Source: JAFGQU01 sp964483625
GTDB taxonomy: Bacteria > Omnitrophota > Gorgyraeia > Duberdicusellales > 4484-171
Direction: 5' to 3'
Assembly: GCA_964483625.1 (NCBI GenBank)
Contig: CAZABB010000010.1
Location: 1 to 56,040 of the forward strand
DNA: 56,040 bases
Part shown: piece after piece, positions 8,031-15,638 of the stretch
Layout of the letters: each line of letters begins with the position of its first letter
Position numbering within the stretch: position 1 is the first letter of the stretch
Translations under genes and position numbers: made by a program
Notes under the pieces: generated by a model
Database searches by the model: none
The model's input: only the letters and a program-made list of their open reading frames with translations
What the model was told of the DNA's origin: nothing

Positions 8031-8642
8031 ATGAAGAGAACAGCAAAAAAAAACAATATTCTGGTCGGTGTCTGCGGCGGGATTTCCGCCTATAAAACCT
8101 GTGGTCTGGTGCGTCTGCTCAAGAAAAGCAAATATCAGGTCAAGGTGTTGATGACTGAAAGCGCAACCCGGTTTGTGACCCCGCTTACGTTCCAGACTCT
8201 TTCGGAAAACCCGGTCTACATCGATATGTGGCGTCTGCAGAACGCAGAAGAGATCAAGCATATTTCTTTAAGCCAGTGGGCTGATATCGCGGTCCTTGCT
8301 CCGGCTTCGGCAAATACGATCTCCAAGATAGCAAACGGGATTTGCGATAACCTGCTTGCCACGGTGATATGCGCGGTGCCGTCTAAAACTAAAGTTATTC
8401 TGGCGCCGGCGATGAATAAGAATATGTGGAAGAATCCGTTTATCCGGGAAAACGTAGAAAAACTTCAAAGCCTCTCTCAGTATGAAGTGCTCAATCCGGG
8501 CAAGGGAATGCTTGCCTGCGGGGTGTACGGAGAAGGCCGGATGCCTGAGGTAGAGGATATTTTTCGGAAAATAGAAGCGGAAGCACGCGGGTATACTACG
8601 CGCCTGCCTGCCGGCAGGCGGGGATCAATGCGGAATAAATAA
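8031..8642 (+). CDS. coaC: Phosphopantothenoylcysteine decarboxylase domain (stand-alone CoaC)
   Basis: 203 residues of the HFCD flavoprotein family. It shows the FMN-binding GGISAYK segment (16-22), catalytic His77 in HISLSQWAD, the PAMN motif at 126-129 and the substrate-clamp Cys163 in LACGVYGEGRM. It decarboxylates phosphopantothenoylcysteine to phosphopantetheine in coenzyme A synthesis. Most bacteria carry a fused CoaBC of about 400 residues. Here the CoaB synthetase half is absent and the gene ends after a palindromic insertion (8602-8621, encoding RLPAGRRG). CoaB should be encoded elsewhere. rmuC follows 2 nt later. Confidence 0.87.
   Translation: MKRTAKKNNILVGVCGGISAYKTCGLVRLLKKSKYQVKVLMTESATRFVTPLTFQTLSENPVYIDMWRLQNAEEIKHISLSQWADIAVLAPASANTISKIANGICDNLLATVICAVPSKTKVILAPAMNKNMWKNPFIRENVEKLQSLSQYEVLNPGKGMLACGVYGEGRMPEVEDIFRKIEAEARGYTTRLPAGRRGSMRNK
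8602..8621. repeat. Palindrome CCTGCCGGCAGG with flanks inside the 3' end of coaC
   Basis: The perfect 12-nt palindrome at 8607-8618 is extended by CGCCTG on the left and CGGGG on the right. It encodes RLPAGRR in the last residues of CoaC, beyond the conserved fold. This looks like a short palindromic repeat inserted into the reading frame close to the stop codon. Confidence 0.6.
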
Positions 8643-8644
8643 TT

Positions 8645-9880
8645 ATGACAGTCTATTTTGTTGCTTTTCTTAGCATTAACCTTCTTGTTTTGCTGACGCT
8701 GACGGTTGTCCTTCTGCGGCGCCGGCCCGGTACGAAACAGTACCGCGAAGAGCTGGAAAAGAACCGGGAAGCGATCGAACGGCTGGTAAAAGATGAGATC
8801 GCCCGTAACCGGCAGGAAAGTTCGCTTGCCAGCCAGCAGTCCCGCAAGGAGATCATCGAAATCCTGACTTCGCTTACCCGTGTGAATGAGGAAAAAATAG
8901 AAAATATGCGGGAGACGATCCATAGTTCACTGAAGAACCTTCAGGACGATAATAGTCAGAAACTGGATCAAATGCGGGCGGTGGTCGATGAGAAACTCCA
9001 CGCGACACTGGAAAAGCGCCTGGGAGAACAATTTAAACTTGTCAGTAATCAGCTTGAGTCAGTCCATAAGGGGTTGGGAGAAATGCAGAATCTCGCATCC
9101 AGTGTCGGAGATCTTAAAAAAGTCCTTACCAATGTCAAGACTCGCGGGACATGGGGAGAAATTCAGCTGGGCAGCCTGCTCCAGCAGATGCTGAGCCCTG
9201 GGCAGTATGAGACCAATGTCGTCACTAAACCGGGTAGCCGGGACCGGGTAGAATTTGCGATCAAGCTTCCCGGAGATAAGGGGGATCTCAAGAAACCTCT
9301 CTGGCTGCCGATCGACGCGAAATTCCCTCAAGAAGACTATCAGCTTCTCCAGCAAGCACAGGAGGCAGCCGATGTCGAACTGGCCGAGAAAGCCGCGAAA
9401 CAGCTTGAGGTACGCATAAAAGCCGAAGCAAAAGCGATTAAAGAGAAATATATCGATCCGCCACATACGACCGATTTCGGGATCATGTTTTTACCGATCG
9501 AAGGGCTTTTTGCCGAGGTCATCAGACGGCCCGGGCTTATCGATGAAATTCAGCGGAACTGGCGGGTGACGATCACCTCACCGACGACTCTGGCGGTTTT
9601 TTTAAACAGCCTGCAGATGGGGTTTAAGACCCTGGCGATACAGAAGCGTTCCAGCCAGGTATGGCAGCTTCTGGGAGTGGTGAAGAACGAATTTTCAAAG
9701 TTCGGAGATATTCTCGAGAAGACGAAAAAGAAACTTCAGGAAGCGACCAATTCCATCGATGACGCCTCAAGTAAAACCCGCAATATCCAGACAAAATTAA
9801 GAAACGTCCAGGAATTGCCGGCGAATGATTCCGCCGGTAAACCCGTTATCGAAGGGGTCCCCGTTAGTGAGACTGATTAA
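8645..9880 (+). CDS. rmuC: DNA recombination protein RmuC homologue
   Basis: 411 residues. One N-terminal membrane helix (about 3-22) is followed by a long coiled coil (about 30-160) and the RmuC nuclease-like domain: GTWGEIQLGSLLQQM, LWLPIDAKFPQEDYQ, FGIMFLPIEGLFAEV and RVTITSPTTLAVFLNSLQ. E. coli RmuC limits inversions and other rearrangements at short inverted repeats. That is notable in a genome full of small palindromic spacers, though the link is only suggestive. The gene is cotranscribed with coaC (2 nt gap). Confidence 0.92.
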   Translation: MTVYFVAFLSINLLVLLTLTVVLLRRRPGTKQYREELEKNREAIERLVKDEIARNRQESSLASQQSRKEIIEILTSLTRVNEEKIENMRETIHSSLKNLQDDNSQKLDQMRAVVDEKLHATLEKRLGEQFKLVSNQLESVHKGLGEMQNLASSVGDLKKVLTNVKTRGTWGEIQLGSLLQQMLSPGQYETNVVTKPGSRDRVEFAIKLPGDKGDLKKPLWLPIDAKFPQEDYQLLQQAQEAADVELAEKAAKQLEVRIKAEAKAIKEKYIDPPHTTDFGIMFLPIEGLFAEVIRRPGLIDEIQRNWRVTITSPTTLAVFLNSLQMGFKTLAIQKRSSQVWQLLGVVKNEFSKFGDILEKTKKKLQEATNSIDDASSKTRNIQTKLRNVQELPANDSAGKPVIEGVPVSETD

Positions 9881-10035
9881 AATAACCAATAACCAAGAAA
9901 CAAGATACAAACAAATTCCAAGTCTCAATTATCAAACAGAGAAGGAACAAAAACCAATGCTGTATATTTCTTTATTGTTTCGTTTGGTTATTGGGAGTTG
10001 GTGATTATTTGGTTATTGTTTCTTGCATCTTGATT
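9881..10035. repeat. Intergenic micro-repeat palindrome, family A copy 1
   Basis: Starts immediately after the rmuC stop. The left arm repeats AATAACCAA and contains AAGAAACAAGATACAAACAA. The right arm repeats the complement, TTTGGTTATTG, and ends in GTTTCTTGCATCTTG. A second copy with an almost identical left arm lies at 45278-45412. The remaining 10036-10102 stretch up to the next gene has TCACATGTGA at about 10071 and no convincing promoter. Confidence 0.75.
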
Positions 10036-10102
10036 CTTTATAGTTTGCAATTTAACAAAATAGACATCTTCACATGTGACTATGTGTCGTGTGACGTGAA
10101 TA

Positions 10103-10321
10103 ATGTTGGTTGAAGTCAAGGTGATTCCCCGGGCAAAGAAAGAACGGATCGAGATTTCAAACGGAGGTTTAAAGGTTTATGTATGTGAAGCCGCCCGGGA
10201 CGGTAAGGCCAACAAAAAAGTAATAGAGCTTCTGGCAACGTATTACCAGACAAAGAAGTACAACGTAAGCATTCGTAAGGGGCAGAAGCAGAGAAATAAG
10301 GTGATTGAAATAATTCAATGA
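10103..10321 (+). CDS. DUF167 (YggU-like) small protein
   Basis: 72 residues: VEVKVIPRAKKERIEI, then LKVYVCEAARDGKANKKVIE and the basic strand VSIRKGQKQRNKVIEI. This is the complete YggU/DUF167 fold, including the conserved P-x-A-K and G-K-A-N elements. The biochemical function of the family is not settled. It overlaps the start of the following laccase-domain gene by 4 nt (ATGA), so the two are probably translated together. Confidence 0.85.
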   Translation: MLVEVKVIPRAKKERIEISNGGLKVYVCEAARDGKANKKVIELLATYYQTKKYNVSIRKGQKQRNKVIEIIQ

Positions 10322-11007
10322 CGACCGGCTCCGACCTTTCCATCCGCGAAAAAAAAGATTGTTATCTCATCGAAGCTCCCGCGTTCAGTGGATGTACGTT
10401 CGGATTTACTAAAAACACACTCTCCGGGGATATTCCCGGAGACCTTCAACGTGTGCTCGGAGAGTTAAACGAAAAAGGAGGAATCGCTTCTCTGAAACAG
10501 ATCCATTCGGCCCGTGTCCATACGGTAGAAGGAAGCGGCCGGTATGAAGGGGATGGGCTGTTTACGTGCCGGAGGAATCTTGTTCCGGCAGTCAGGACCG
10601 CGGATTGTCTGCCGCTGTTGTTTTATGATAAAAAGCAGGGGATGATCGGCGCGGTACATATGGGATGGCGGTCGGCGTATGCCGGAATTCTGAATAACCT
10701 CCCGTGCGATCTGTCATCCTGTACGGTCATCGCCTCTGTGGGATTACGCCGGTGTTGTTACCGGGTGGGAGAGGAGTTCGCCGGATACGGTGTTTTCAGA
10801 GATCATCTGCGCCGGGGAGAGGATGCACTGGTGTTTGATCCGGTATCTTTCGCCCGGACCCGACTGGTTGCTCAGGGCATGAAATCCGACGCCTTCTTCG
10901 ATCTCAATATCTGCAGTCGTTGTTCTTCTTTGAATTCGGAATCGTTCCCCTCCTATCGCCGGGATAAAACCGACCGGAGAACCCTGTCCTTTATTCTATG
11001 GACGTAA
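10318..11007 (+). CDS. YfiH/LACC1-type multicopper-like purine nucleosidase/phosphorylase
   Basis: 229 residues. Zinc-site residues typical of the family are visible: His63 (QIHSARV), Cys97 (TADCLPLLF) and His114 (AVHMGWRSAYAGI). The C-terminal C..C...SYRRD block is present. Homologues were first called polyphenol oxidases (laccase domain), and later work showed purine nucleoside phosphorylase/adenosine deaminase activity for this fold. It overlaps both neighbours, the DUF167 gene by 4 nt and the sirtuin by 10 nt. Confidence 0.88.
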   Translation: MTTGSDLSIREKKDCYLIEAPAFSGCTFGFTKNTLSGDIPGDLQRVLGELNEKGGIASLKQIHSARVHTVEGSGRYEGDGLFTCRRNLVPAVRTADCLPLLFYDKKQGMIGAVHMGWRSAYAGILNNLPCDLSSCTVIASVGLRRCCYRVGEEFAGYGVFRDHLRRGEDALVFDPVSFARTRLVAQGMKSDAFFDLNICSRCSSLNSESFPSYRRDKTDRRTLSFILWT

Positions 11008-11798
11008 ACCAGATCGTACGATTGATTCAGAACGGTCAGGTCGTCGCTTTTTGCGGGGCCGGATTATCCTGCGGGAGCGGAATTCCCGCCTTTCGGGGTG
11101 AGGGAGGATTATGGGAGAAGTACGATCCGCAAAAATATGTTACCGAGGAAGGAATTGCCTGTTTGCTTCAGAAGAACCCTTCAGCGTTAAGAGATTTCGT
11201 CCTTGATGTACTCGGGGCCGTTTGCGCCGCCGTACCGAATGAAGCTCATCATCTGCTTGCCCGGCTGGAGAAGGAGGGGGTGCTTATCGGCACGATTACG
11301 CAGAATATCGACGGCCTTCATGTATTAGCCGGGACGCAGAACCTGGCGTTTCTCCATGGAGACATCTATCATTTCGCGTGTTCGGTCTGTGGACAGAAGG
11401 TAATATTCACTCAAGCAGATCTGAAAAGCTACCTTGCTTCATTGGCCCAGACTTCCAACCTTGAGGAAATTGTCCGTTTGCTTAAAGACCTCCTGGGGAG
11501 GTGTCCTGCCTGTGACGGGCTGCTTAAAAGCAGTGTGGTTCTGTTTGGCCAAATGCTTCCCGCTGATGAATTCACGAAAGCGCAAAGGTATATCGAACAA
11601 GCGAACGTTTTACTTTGTATCGGGACCAGTGGAACGATCTATCCGGCGGCTTCGGTGCCTTTTTTTGCCCGGGAAAGGGAGGTACGGATTATCACGGTCA
11701 ATCCGCACAAGACCCTTCTGGATGAAATATCCGAGCATATCATCCCTCTTTCGGCGGTCGATTTTGCCCGTCAATACACGGCTCTTGCCCCGTTTTGA
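10998..11798 (+). CDS. Sir2-family NAD-dependent protein deacylase
   Basis: 266 residues. NAD-binding motif GAGLSCGSGIPAFRG (21-34), TQNIDGLH (101-108), catalytic His120 in FLHGD, and a zinc ribbon of Cys128/Cys131 and Cys169/Cys172. The IGTSGTIYPAASVP and TVNPHKT elements complete the Rossmann core. It removes acyl groups from lysines using NAD. Acyl preference cannot be fixed: the Tyr/Arg pair of the desuccinylase branch was not recognised. Together with the nucleosidase-like neighbour it may point to nucleotide/NAD salvage, which is an inference. Confidence 0.9.
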   Translation: MDVNQIVRLIQNGQVVAFCGAGLSCGSGIPAFRGEGGLWEKYDPQKYVTEEGIACLLQKNPSALRDFVLDVLGAVCAAVPNEAHHLLARLEKEGVLIGTITQNIDGLHVLAGTQNLAFLHGDIYHFACSVCGQKVIFTQADLKSYLASLAQTSNLEEIVRLLKDLLGRCPACDGLLKSSVVLFGQMLPADEFTKAQRYIEQANVLLCIGTSGTIYPAASVPFFAREREVRIITVNPHKTLLDEISEHIIPLSAVDFARQYTALAPF

Positions 11799-11889
11799 CA
11801 ATGCTGGTTTCTCAGCAGTCACGGTTACGTGCCCAATTCCACTTACGCGGCGGGCAAGGTAAGAAAATGCAGAAAAAAACGGGGTTTTC

Positions 11890-11953
11890 AACCTTCCGGC
11901 ACCCCCGGAGGTTGCCAAGGGAAGGATACCTGCCTCCACTCCCGGAGTGGAGG
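11890..11953. other. Two strong hairpins downstream of the sirtuin gene
   Basis: AACCTTCCGG pairs with CCGGAGGTT (11890-11913, one bulge), and CCTCCACTC pairs with GAGTGGAGG (11933-11953, CCG loop, partly extendable through TACC/GGTA). No T-run follows directly, so neither is a canonical intrinsic terminator. They sit between the sirtuin gene and the promoter at 12049 and may mark a transcription boundary or a repeat. Nothing else coding was seen between 11799 and 12048. Confidence 0.5.
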
Positions 11954-12048
11954 TGGTACCTAAAAGGAAGGAAGAGAGATGTTGCAGGGAGCATGGAATA
12001 GAGAAAAAGCCAGATTTTGTTTTTATTCCCATTTTTTCAAAAATCTCC

Positions 12049-12076
12049 TTGACAAAAAGAATTCATATAGTATTAT
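12049..12076 (+). promoter_or_regulatory. Sigma70-type promoter for the tRNA-rpmG-secE-nusG-ribosomal supercluster
   Basis: A perfect -35 box TTGACA (12049-12054) and a -10 box TATTAT (12071-12076) are separated by 16 nt in A+T-rich DNA. Transcription would start near 12083, just ahead of the tRNA-like half at 12095 and of tRNA-Thr. Confidence 0.8.
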
Positions 12077-12094
12077 AAAGGTCATGCCTGCACC

Positions 12095-12132
12095 GCCCAT
12101 GTAGCTTAAGGCGGTAGAGCATCCCGCCGCTC
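12095..12132 (+). pseudogene. 5' half of a tRNA (remnant)
   Basis: A 7-nt acceptor strand GCCCATG, TA, a D-arm GCTT...GAGC with loop AAGGCGGTA, A26 and a five-base anticodon-stem strand TCCCG occur in perfect tRNA spacing (12095-12126). The sequence then breaks inside the anticodon loop, and six bases later tRNA-Thr begins. No matching 3' half (CGGGA..., T-arm, CATGGGC) was seen nearby. It is probably a deletion product of a tandem tRNA pair, or a mis-assembly across similar tRNAs. Confidence 0.6.
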
Positions 12133-12204
12133 GCCTGGATAGCTCAGGGGTAGAGCACCTCCTTGGTAAGGAGGAGGCCATGGGTTCAATTCCCATTCCA
12201 GGCT
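12133..12204 (+). tRNA. tRNA-Thr (GGT)
   Basis: Acceptor stem GCCTGGA pairs with TCCAGGC, the D-arm is GCTC...GAGC, the anticodon stem CTCCT pairs with AGGAG around the loop TTGGTAA (anticodon GGT), and the T-arm CATGGGTTCAATTCCCAT is intact. The discriminator is T and CCA is not encoded. It is the first intact gene after the promoter at 12049. Confidence 0.93.
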
Positions 12205-12347
12205 GGGAAATAAGGCGGAATGGTCGTTCGGAAAGAATTCCGGCCGGGAGATGGAAACAAACGGGGATACTTCCAAATACCACTTTGGTGGGGTTGGGGT
12301 TTTTTAGTTTTTTCTGTTTAATTATTAAGGAATATCAATAATATACG

Positions 12348-12500
12348 ATGAGAGATCTAATTGCGCTTTCCTGTACAACCTGTAAGAGAAAAAATTACTA
12401 TACGACCAAGAATAAGCGTAAGCACCCGGAGAAAGTCTTGATTAAAAAGTTCTGCCGGTTTTGCCGTAAGCATCTGGATCATAAAGAGGCGAAAGCGTAA
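12348..12500 (+). CDS. rpmG: Ribosomal protein bL33 (zinc type)
   Basis: 50 residues starting MRDLIALSCTTCKRKNYYTT. Zinc-ligand cysteines are Cys9/Cys12 and Cys36/Cys39, so this is the C+ form of L33. An AAGGA sequence lies about 18 nt upstream, rather far; the leader (12205-12347) contains a small CGGAA-AGAA-TTCCG hairpin and a T-rich tract that could act as an attenuator. The tRNA-Thr-rpmG-tRNA-Trp-secE-nusG order is common in bacteria. Confidence 0.93.
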   Translation: MRDLIALSCTTCKRKNYYTTKNKRKHPEKVLIKKFCRFCRKHLDHKEAKA

Positions 12501-12504
12501 TAGA

Positions 12505-12612
12505 AATTGAAAATTAAATATTAAATATTAAATATAGAAAATGAACAAGGTGTCCCATTTTTTCGCTTGTTGTTTTTCTCAGTTTTTGATATTTGCTTTT
12601 TGATTTAATATT
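12505..12612. repeat. A+T-rich micro-repeat palindrome, family G
   Basis: Between rpmG and tRNA-Trp, the left arm repeats AAATATT (TTAAATATTAAATATTAAAT) and the right arm is the rough complement (GATATTTG...GATTTAATATT). Same architecture as families A-E, but only one copy was seen here. Confidence 0.5.
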
Positions 12613-12686
12613 AGGCCTGTAGCTCAATTGGCTAGAGCACTGGTCTCCAAAACCAGGGGTTGGGCGTTCGACTCGCCCCGGGCCTG
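12613..12686 (+). tRNA. tRNA-Trp (CCA)
   Basis: Acceptor AGGCCTG pairs with CGGGCCT (one G-U), the D-arm is GCTC...GAGC, the anticodon stem CTGGT pairs with ACCAG around CTCCAAA (anticodon CCA), and the T-arm is GGGCG-TTCGACT-CGCCC. The discriminator is G. CCA is not encoded. Its position directly before secE is the usual bacterial arrangement. Confidence 0.95.
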
Positions 12687-12711
12687 TGTGAAAACTATAC
12701 GTGCGTAACAT

Positions 12712-12906
12712 ATGTTGGGCAAAATAACAAAAATTCCGCAATTTTTAAATGAAGTCCGGGCCGAGTTGAAAAAAGTAAACTGGCCGGCCAGGGAAGAGTT
12801 GATTAACGCCACGATTCTGGTGCTTATCGCCGCGGTTCTGTTAACAACGTATATTTCGCTTCTTGACGTGGCCTTTTCCAAGCTCATTCAAATGTTTTTA
12901 CGATAG
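12712..12906 (+). CDS. secE: Preprotein translocase subunit SecE
   Basis: 64 residues, the short single-span form. The cytoplasmic amphipathic stretch FLNEVRAELKKVNWPAREE is the SecE signature, and one membrane helix follows (about 29-50). It stabilises SecY, which is encoded at 36532. It sits between tRNA-Trp and nusG; no clear Shine-Dalgarno sequence is visible. Confidence 0.95.
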   Translation: MLGKITKIPQFLNEVRAELKKVNWPAREELINATILVLIAAVLLTTYISLLDVAFSKLIQMFLR

Positions 12907-12917
12907 TGCAGGGTATA

Positions 12918-13445
12918 ATGAAGAATTGGTACATTGTCCACACCTTAAGCGGCGCCGAAGAGAAAGCGAAAGCAAATCTCCAGTCACGGATCAACGCGTT
13001 CAATATGCAGGAGCTCGTTGAAAAAATCGTGATTCCCAAGGAGCAGGTTACCGAGGTCCGTCTGGGAAAAAAGAGAGTACTGGAACGCAAGTTCCTCCCC
13101 GGATACATCCTGGTGTACATGGAAATGAACGATGAGGTATGGCTTTTTGTCAAACGTACCCCCGGTATCGCTAATTTTATCGGACAGGGGAGAAAACCAT
13201 TGCCGATTCCCCAGGAAGAGGTGGATAAGATACTGGTGAAGGCTGAAGAAAGTAAAGCGAAGCCCGCGCCGAAAGTGCTTTTCGAGCAGGGAGAAAGTGT
13301 CCGGGTCATCGAAGGTCCGTTTGTGAACTTTACCGGGGTAGTCGAAGAGGTAAATGCCGAGAAAGGGAAACTGAAAGTTTCGGTATCGATCTTCGGACGA
13401 ACGACGCCGGTGGAGCTGGAATTCTGGCAGGTAGAAAAAATCTGA
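12918..13445 (+). CDS. nusG: Transcription termination/antitermination factor NusG
   Basis: 175 residues from the ATG at 12918, which gives the expected MKNWYIVHTLSGAEEKAK start. A GTG at 12906 in the same frame would add four residues and overlap the secE stop. NGN domain about 1-110 (LPGYILVYMEM, TPGIANFIG), then a KOW domain near the C-terminus (GESVRVIEGPFVNFTGVVEE). It couples RNA polymerase to Rho or to the ribosome. Confidence 0.95.
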   Translation: MKNWYIVHTLSGAEEKAKANLQSRINAFNMQELVEKIVIPKEQVTEVRLGKKRVLERKFLPGYILVYMEMNDEVWLFVKRTPGIANFIGQGRKPLPIPQEEVDKILVKAEESKAKPAPKVLFEQGESVRVIEGPFVNFTGVVEEVNAEKGKLKVSVSIFGRTTPVELEFWQVEKI

Positions 13446-13448
13446 TGC

Positions 13449-13544
13449 TGCGCATCACGCAGATAAGCGCAGATAAAAAAACGCAGATGACCACAGATTG
13501 AGAGATATCTGCGATCATCAGTAAAAATCAGCGATAATCAGCGT
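13449..13544. repeat. Intergenic micro-repeat palindrome, family B copy 1
   Basis: The spacer between nusG and rplK has tandem ACGCAGATAAG / CGCAGATAAA / ACGCAGATGA units in the left arm and complementary ATCTGCGATCATCAG / ATCAGCGATAATCAGCG units in the right arm. Copies: 40300-40386 and, partly, 46984-47021. Confidence 0.75.
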
Positions 13545-13561
13545 AAAGGAGCGAAGCGACG

Positions 13562-14008
13562 ATGGCGAAGAAGAAAAAAAAAGGAAAGAAGGCAGTCGGA
13601 AAGATTAAATTGCAGATACCTGCGGGACAGGCCAACCCGGCACCCCCGGTCGGACCGGCGTTAGGCCAGCACGGGGTGAATATCATGCAATTCTGTAAGT
13701 CGTTTAACGACCGGACCAAGCAGAAAGAAGGGCTGATCCTTCCGGTGGTCATCAGTGTCTATGAAGACCGTTCTTTTGATTTTATTATCAAAAGCCCGCC
13801 GGCGTCAGTTCTTTTGAAACGGGCCGCGAATCTGGCCAAAGCCAGCGGCCAGACCGGATCGGAGATTATCGGAGAGGTTACCAGGGACCAGGTTGTTGAG
13901 ATCGCCAAGCAAAAAATGCAAGACTTAAATTGTATCGACATAGATCAGGCGGTAAAGATTATTTCCGGAACCGCGCGCAGCTGCGGCATTAAGGTGAAGG
14001 AAGGATAG
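13562..14008 (+). CDS. rplK: Ribosomal protein uL11
   Basis: 148 residues with a lysine-rich N-terminus, then KIKLQIPAGQANPAPPVGPA, the L11 signature, and the C-terminal rRNA-binding domain ending GTARSCGIKVKEG. It forms the GTPase-associated stalk base with the L10-L7/L12 complex. First gene after the family B spacer; rplA follows after 2 nt. Confidence 0.97.
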   Translation: MAKKKKKGKKAVGKIKLQIPAGQANPAPPVGPALGQHGVNIMQFCKSFNDRTKQKEGLILPVVISVYEDRSFDFIIKSPPASVLLKRAANLAKASGQTGSEIIGEVTRDQVVEIAKQKMQDLNCIDIDQAVKIISGTARSCGIKVKEG

Positions 14009-14010
14009 AG

Positions 14011-14691
14011 ATGAAAAGCAGCAAACGATTCCAGCAGGCGGTCAAAACAATCGATTCCGAAAAAATGCATTCTCTTGAGGAGGCTATCGCGGCCCTGCAG
14101 AGTGTCCCTCATCCCAAATTCGATCAAACCCTGGAAATATCCTGTAAATTACACGTCGACGCTACCAAGTCCGACCAACTTGTTCGCGGCGCGGTCGTGT
14201 TGCCTCACGGTACCGGGAAAGATATCCGTATCCTTGTATTCTGTGAGCCGGAAAAAGAACAGGAAGCTAAAGACGCCGGAGCCAGTTATGTCGGCGGTCA
14301 AGATCTGGCCGATAAAATCACGAAGGAAAACTGGCTTGATTTCGATTACTGCATCGCCACACCTAAATCCATGCCGATCGTCAGCCGTCTGGGACGCGTT
14401 CTGGGGCCGCGGGGACTTATGCCTTCGACCAAAACCGGAACGGTAACCGATAACGTGTCGTTCGCGGTCGGTGAAGCCAAAAAGGGGAAAATCGATTTTC
14501 GTATGGATAAGACCGGGTGTGTTCATGTCGGCGCGGGAAAAGCTTCCTTTAGCCCGGAAGCGCTCAAAGAAAATGTGAACGCTTTTCTTGACGCGTTGAA
14601 GCATGCTCGTCCGGCGGCGGCAAAAGGAGAATTTATCGGTTCGGTGTATCTTTCATTAACAATGAGCCCCAGTGTAAGGATTCAGGTGTAA
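14011..14691 (+). CDS. rplA: Ribosomal protein uL1
   Basis: 226 residues, typical length. The L1 signature LGPRGLMPSTKTGTVT and C-terminal IGSVYLSLTMSPSVRIQV are present. It forms the mobile L1 stalk at the E site and is a translational repressor of the L11 operon in E. coli. Only 4 nt separate it from rplJ. Confidence 0.97.
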   Translation: MKSSKRFQQAVKTIDSEKMHSLEEAIAALQSVPHPKFDQTLEISCKLHVDATKSDQLVRGAVVLPHGTGKDIRILVFCEPEKEQEAKDAGASYVGGQDLADKITKENWLDFDYCIATPKSMPIVSRLGRVLGPRGLMPSTKTGTVTDNVSFAVGEAKKGKIDFRMDKTGCVHVGAGKASFSPEALKENVNAFLDALKHARPAAAKGEFIGSVYLSLTMSPSVRIQV

Positions 14692-14695
14692 TCGC

Positions 14696-15232
14696 ATGAA
14701 GAAAATCGGTACATTATATCGCGAAAATATCATTGAAACGATGCAGAAACAGAAGACGGACGCCAATGCCTGCGTGTTTGTCAGTTTTACCAAGATGAAA
14801 GCTTTCCCGTTCAATGTTCTGCGCAATGATCTGCGTCAATTGAACTCCCGGTTCTTCGTCGCTAAAAAGACTCTTATCTGCCGTGCTTTCCAGGACTTGG
14901 CGAAAAACGGCGATTCTCAGATGCTCGATACGATCGAAGCAATTGTTTTTATTCATGATGATGACGTGGTGAAGACCTGTAAAAAGCTGGTTGATTTCGC
15001 TTCAGATAATGAGGGAGCCCTGGATATAAAAGGCGGTTGTTTGAAAGAAGAGGTGATTGAGAAAGAAAAGATTATCGCTTTAGCCAAGCTGCCGTCCCGG
15101 GAAGTCCTTCTGGGGATGGCCGTATCGACAATCGCCGCGCCGCTTTCAGGATTTGTTTCATCGATGAATCAGGTCATCGTCAAGTTTTTATGGGCCGTGA
15201 ACGAAGTTAAAAAGAAAAAAGAATCATCGTAA
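14696..15232 (+). CDS. rplJ: Ribosomal protein uL10
   Basis: 178 residues. The N-terminal rRNA-binding domain shows FNVLRNDLRQLNSRFFVAKK, and a C-terminal helix ends NEVKKKKESS. It anchors L7/L12 dimers. Because rplA ends 4 nt upstream, the long L10 leader known from E. coli has no room between the genes; any such control would have to lie within rplA. Confidence 0.95.
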   Translation: MKKIGTLYRENIIETMQKQKTDANACVFVSFTKMKAFPFNVLRNDLRQLNSRFFVAKKTLICRAFQDLAKNGDSQMLDTIEAIVFIHDDDVVKTCKKLVDFASDNEGALDIKGGCLKEEVIEKEKIIALAKLPSREVLLGMAVSTIAAPLSGFVSSMNQVIVKFLWAVNEVKKKKESS

Positions 15233-15250
15233 GGTAAAGAGGAGGGTATT

Positions 15251-15631
15251 ATGTCAAAAGTTGAGGATGTCTTGAAAGTTATTGAGGAGATGACGGTATT
15301 AGAGCTTTCCGAGCTCGTTAAGCAATGCGAGGAAAAGTTCGGAGTGACCGCCAGCGCCCCGGTTGTCGCCGGAGCTGTCGCCGGAGCCGGAGCTGCCCCC
15401 GCTGAAGAAGAAGAAGAAAAGACTTCTTTCACCGTGGAACTGAAAGCTGCCGGTGGTAATAAGATCGCCGTCATTAAAGAGATTCGCGCGATTACCGAAC
15501 TGGGCCTGAAGGAAGCCAAAGAGCTGGTTGATTCCGCGCCCAAGGCGGTCAAAGAAGGCGTGACCAAAGAAGACGCTGAAGAGATCAAGAAAAAACTGGA
15601 AGCGGCGGGAGCTCAAGTCGAGTTAAAATAA
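15251..15631 (+). CDS. rplL: Ribosomal protein bL12 (L7/L12)
   Basis: 126 residues: an N-terminal dimerisation domain, an Ala/Glu-rich hinge (about 33-55) and the factor-binding C-terminal domain with KIAVIKEIRAITELGLKEAK. GAGGAGGGT precedes the ATG, a strong ribosome-binding site fitting the multi-copy stalk protein. Confidence 0.97.
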   Translation: MSKVEDVLKVIEEMTVLELSELVKQCEEKFGVTASAPVVAGAVAGAGAAPAEEEEEKTSFTVELKAAGGNKIAVIKEIRAITELGLKEAKELVDSAPKAVKEGVTKEDAEEIKKKLEAAGAQVELK

Positions 15632-15638
15632 TATGTCA

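Noticed and set aside
9059..9466. Antisense open frame opposite rmuC
   Set aside because: Shadow of the RmuC coding frame with no recognisable domain.
10071..10080. CRP-like TCACATGTGA site upstream of the DUF167 gene
   Set aside because: A 10-nt palindrome alone is too short for a CRP/FNR site, and no promoter elements are positioned around it.
11610..12032. Open frame opposite the sirtuin end and promoter region
   Set aside because: No homology pattern. It crosses the hairpins and runs antisense to the sirtuin gene.
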